Positions 6,830 through 7,584 of a DNA stretch of 7,584 bases are shown piece after piece. The position numbers and the translations under genes are program-made. Origin of the DNA: 40CM-2-70-7 sp035279865 (GTDB lineage Bacteria; Gemmatimonadota; Gemmatimonadetes; Gemmatimonadales; GWC2-71-9). The notes below the pieces were generated by a model. That model ran no database searches. It was not told where the DNA came from and saw nothing but the letters and a program-made list of their open reading frames with translations. Every line of letters starts with the position of its first letter. Positions within the stretch are counted from its first letter, which is position 1. Where the stretch lies: positions 1-7,584 of the forward strand of contig DATEGY010000107.1 of assembly GCA_035279865.1 (NCBI GenBank), read 5' to 3'.

Positions 6830-7113
6830 CGGCGCGCCAGGACCGACTTGGCGGCGCCGGCGAAGATCATGATGAAGGCGAGGAGATCGAGCACCTCGGA
6901 GATCGTGTGTGCAAAGAGGAACACGGTCCAGTCGAGGTGATAGGTCAGGTAGCTGATTTCGGCCAGCGCGAAGAGCGTGAAGCCCCATCCGAACTCGGAC
7001 GCGCCGCCGCCGAACGCCTTCTTGGCGAAGAACGCGCCAATGGCGAAGGCCGCCAGGTGAATCACGAGGAATACCGGCATCGGAATCGCGTTGATGAAGC
7101 CACCGAACGGCAT
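6826..7113 (-). CDS. Small three-helix membrane protein of unknown function
   Basis: First gene of the operon, 95 residues, ATG at 7113 preceded by GGAGG four bases upstream. I do not recognise the family. Hydrophobic stretches at about 8-31, 43-60 and 64-88 suggest three membrane helices with a short KK loop after the first and RR at the C-terminus, so the C-terminal end is probably cytoplasmic. Polar and potentially metal- or haem-binding residues lie within the hydrophobic parts: His19 in helix 1, Glu52 and His60 in helix 2, His69, Glu73 and Asp75 in helix 3 (segments LAEISYLTYHLDW and FLFAHTISEVLDL). Its stop overlaps the start of the cupredoxin gene as GTGA, which argues that the two proteins are made together and perhaps interact. 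A quinone- or metal-binding membrane subunit is a guess, not a call. Confidence 0.85.
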   Translation of the reverse strand: MPFGGFINAIPMPVFLVIHLAAFAIGAFFAKKAFGGGASEFGWGFTLFALAEISYLTYHLDWTVFLFAHTISEVLDLLAFIMIFAGAAKSVLARR

Positions 7114-7117
7114 ACGG

Positions 7118-7122
7118 CCTCC
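7118..7122 (-). promoter_or_regulatory. Ribosome binding site GGAGG of the four-gene operon
   Basis: On the - strand GGAGG is followed by CCGT and the ATG at 7113. Spacing is short but the match to the anti-Shine-Dalgarno sequence is strong, and it is the clearest site in the operon; the three later genes rely on 4-base overlaps. Confidence 0.65.
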
Positions 7123-7134
7123 AGGAGGTGTGGG

Positions 7135-7164
7135 TTCTATTACTAGTAACTACTAGTAATAGAA
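7135..7164. promoter_or_regulatory. 30-bp palindrome, likely operator of the divergent regulator
   Basis: TTCTATTACTAGTA (7135-7148) and TACTAGTAATAGAA (7151-7164) are a perfect 14-bp inverted repeat with a 2-base spacer AC. Each arm carries the self-complementary TACTAGTA, so the two copies also form direct repeats exactly 10 bp apart (TACTAGTAAC, TACTAGTAAT), putting them on the same face of the helix. The stretch is very AT-rich in a GC-rich genome. It lies 22 bp before the operon start codon and 57 bp before the regulator start codon, where a dimeric or tetrameric winged-helix repressor would be expected to bind. On the - strand it contains TAATAG (7142-7137), which could be the operon -10 box. 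Confidence 0.7.
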
Positions 7165-7165
7165 A
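7137..7165 (-). promoter_or_regulatory. Possible operon promoter embedded in the palindrome
   Basis: Read on the - strand, TAATAG (7142-7137) is a fair -10 box, with TTTCTA (7165-7160) 17 bp upstream as a poor -35. Transcription would start near 7130, leaving a short leader with the GGAGG site. A regulator on the palindrome would then block RNA polymerase directly. The hexamers are weak, so the position is tentative. Confidence 0.35.
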
Positions 7166-7180
7166 ATATGTTCCCCCTCC

Positions 7181-7199
7181 AGGGCTTTTCGCTAGCCCT
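7181..7199. repeat. Short inverted repeat AGGGCT / AGCCCT
   Basis: AGGGCT (7181-7186) and AGCCCT (7194-7199) are perfectly complementary around a 7-base spacer. It lies just upstream of the regulator's -10 box, so it could be a second protein site or a small hairpin in a transcript from further upstream. No T-run follows it. Confidence 0.35.
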
Positions 7200-7203
7200 C
7201 ACT

Positions 7204-7212
7204 TGTTATAGA
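7204..7212 (+). promoter_or_regulatory. Extended -10 promoter of the regulator gene, leaderless or near-leaderless
   Basis: TGTTATAGA contains TG-N-TATAGA, an extended -10 element. Its last base is nine bases before the A of the ATG at 7222, so transcription should begin at, or within a few bases of, the start codon. No Shine-Dalgarno sequence is seen before that ATG, which agrees with leaderless translation. The region 17 bp upstream (GCTTTT) is not a good -35, as is common with extended -10 promoters. Confidence 0.45.
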
Positions 7213-7221
7213 TTCTGCGGC

Positions 7222-7584
7222 ATGGACGCGGAAGCCATTGGGGCGGTTGCCGCCCTGGGGGAGCCGGTCCGGCTGGCCCTCTATCAGTACGTGATCGAGC
7301 ACGGGGAAGCCGGACGGGACGAGGCAGCCCGGGCTACCCGGATCTCCCGGGCCCTCGCGGCCTTCCATCTCGATCGGCTGGTGGGCGAGGGCCTGCTCAC
7401 CGCGAGCTACCGGCGGCGGAGCGGACGGACCGGACCCGGCGCGGGACGCCCCGCCAAGGTCTATGCCCGCGCCCCGGGGGAGATCACCCTGTCGCTCCCC
7501 GAGCGGCGCTACGAGCTGGCCGCCCGGCTCCTGGCCCGCGCCGTAGCCAAGGCTCCCGGATCGGCGGCCGCGCGCGCGGTGGAG
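7222..7584 (+). CDS. ArsR/COG2345-type winged-helix transcriptional regulator, 5' part
   Basis: The frame runs from the ATG at 7222 to the end of the window without a stop; 121 residues are seen and the C-terminus is missing. The N-terminal half is a winged helix-turn-helix: ALGEPVRLALYQYV (11-24) begins the fold, ISRALAAFHLDRLVGEGLL (41-59) contains the recognition helix, and a wing follows with the run RSGRTGPGAGRPAKVYARA (66-84). The GAGRPAKVY signature and the following SLPERRYELAARLL helix are typical of a widespread family of predicted regulators (COG2345-like) seen in Actinobacteria and other GC-rich bacteria. The family often continues with a C-terminal ligand or metal-cluster domain, which lies outside the window. 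It is divergent from the four-gene operon and most probably controls it, and itself, through the 30-bp palindrome. Repressor is more likely than activator given the site's position. Confidence 0.85.
   Translation, partial: MDAEAIGAVAALGEPVRLALYQYVIEHGEAGRDEAARATRISRALAAFHLDRLVGEGLLTASYRRRSGRTGPGAGRPAKVYARAPGEITLSLPERRYELAARLLARAVAKAPGSAAARAVE

Noticed and set aside
6830..6988. N-terminal extension of the lipoprotein cupredoxin up to an ATG at 6988.
   Set aside because: It would cover over half of the small membrane protein gene with Arg-rich sequence and bury the signal peptide; the GTG at 6829 in a GTGA overlap fits the operon pattern.
7118..7128. CCTCC-A-GGAGG inverted repeat over the operon's ribosome site, as a possible RNA switch.
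   Set aside because: The single-base spacer cannot form a hairpin loop with the full 5-bp stem; it looks like a chance neighbour of the Shine-Dalgarno sequence.
1..7584. CRISPR array, insertion sequence, or rRNA/tRNA gene.
   Set aside because: No regularly spaced identical repeats, no transposase frame and no structural RNA signature were seen; the only repeat structures are those listed.

Overview
The window is a GC-rich bacterial segment. The long outer-membrane-type beta-barrel with a signal peptide and a terminal Phe, the lipoprotein-like and signal-peptide cupredoxins, and the HAMP-linked Ser/Thr kinase point to a diderm, environmental bacterium. Gemmatimonadota (or a similar phylum such as Acidobacteriota) is my best guess from overall style. 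No rRNA or marker gene is present, so this is inference. Coding density is very high: only three intergenic gaps exceed 50 bp (502-628, 3363-3440, 7114-7221), and each holds recognisable structure or a divergent control region.

Left part (1-628): the 3' end of a sulfite-oxidase/YedY-type molybdenum-cofactor oxidoreductase on the + strand runs in from outside the window. It converges on a kinase gene. The gap between them is filled by a ~100-bp nested inverted repeat that looks like a dispersed palindromic element or two-way terminator.

Middle part (629-4640): on the - strand lies a two-gene unit. A periplasmic type-1-copper cupredoxin (with an extra C-terminal beta-sandwich domain) is followed, with overlap, by a membrane receptor-like Ser/Thr kinase arranged TM - periplasmic sensor - TM - HAMP - kinase. 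Divergent from it, on the + strand, is an outer-membrane beta-barrel protein.

Right part (4642-7584): a compact four-gene - strand operon in which every junction is a 4-base start/stop overlap (GTGA, GTGA, ATGA). In order of transcription: a small three-helix membrane protein, a probable cupredoxin lipoprotein, GTP cyclohydrolase I (FolE), and a flavoprotein resembling mitochondrial apoptosis-inducing factor (AIF). Divergent from this operon is the 5' part of an ArsR/COG2345-type winged-helix regulator. The 108-bp gap between them carries a perfect 14-bp inverted repeat (30-bp palindrome), itself built of two TACTAGTA half-sites 10 bp apart, sitting where the operon promoter should be. The regulator appears to have an extended -10 box placed so that its mRNA would be leaderless or nearly so.

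The theme is extracytoplasmic redox chemistry: a molybdenum enzyme, two different copper proteins, a flavin reductase and an outer-membrane channel, with one transmembrane kinase and one local transcription factor as sensors. The regulator-operator-operon unit at 4642-7584, which combines FolE with an AIF-like reductase, a cupredoxin and an unknown membrane protein, is the part most likely to be an undescribed system.
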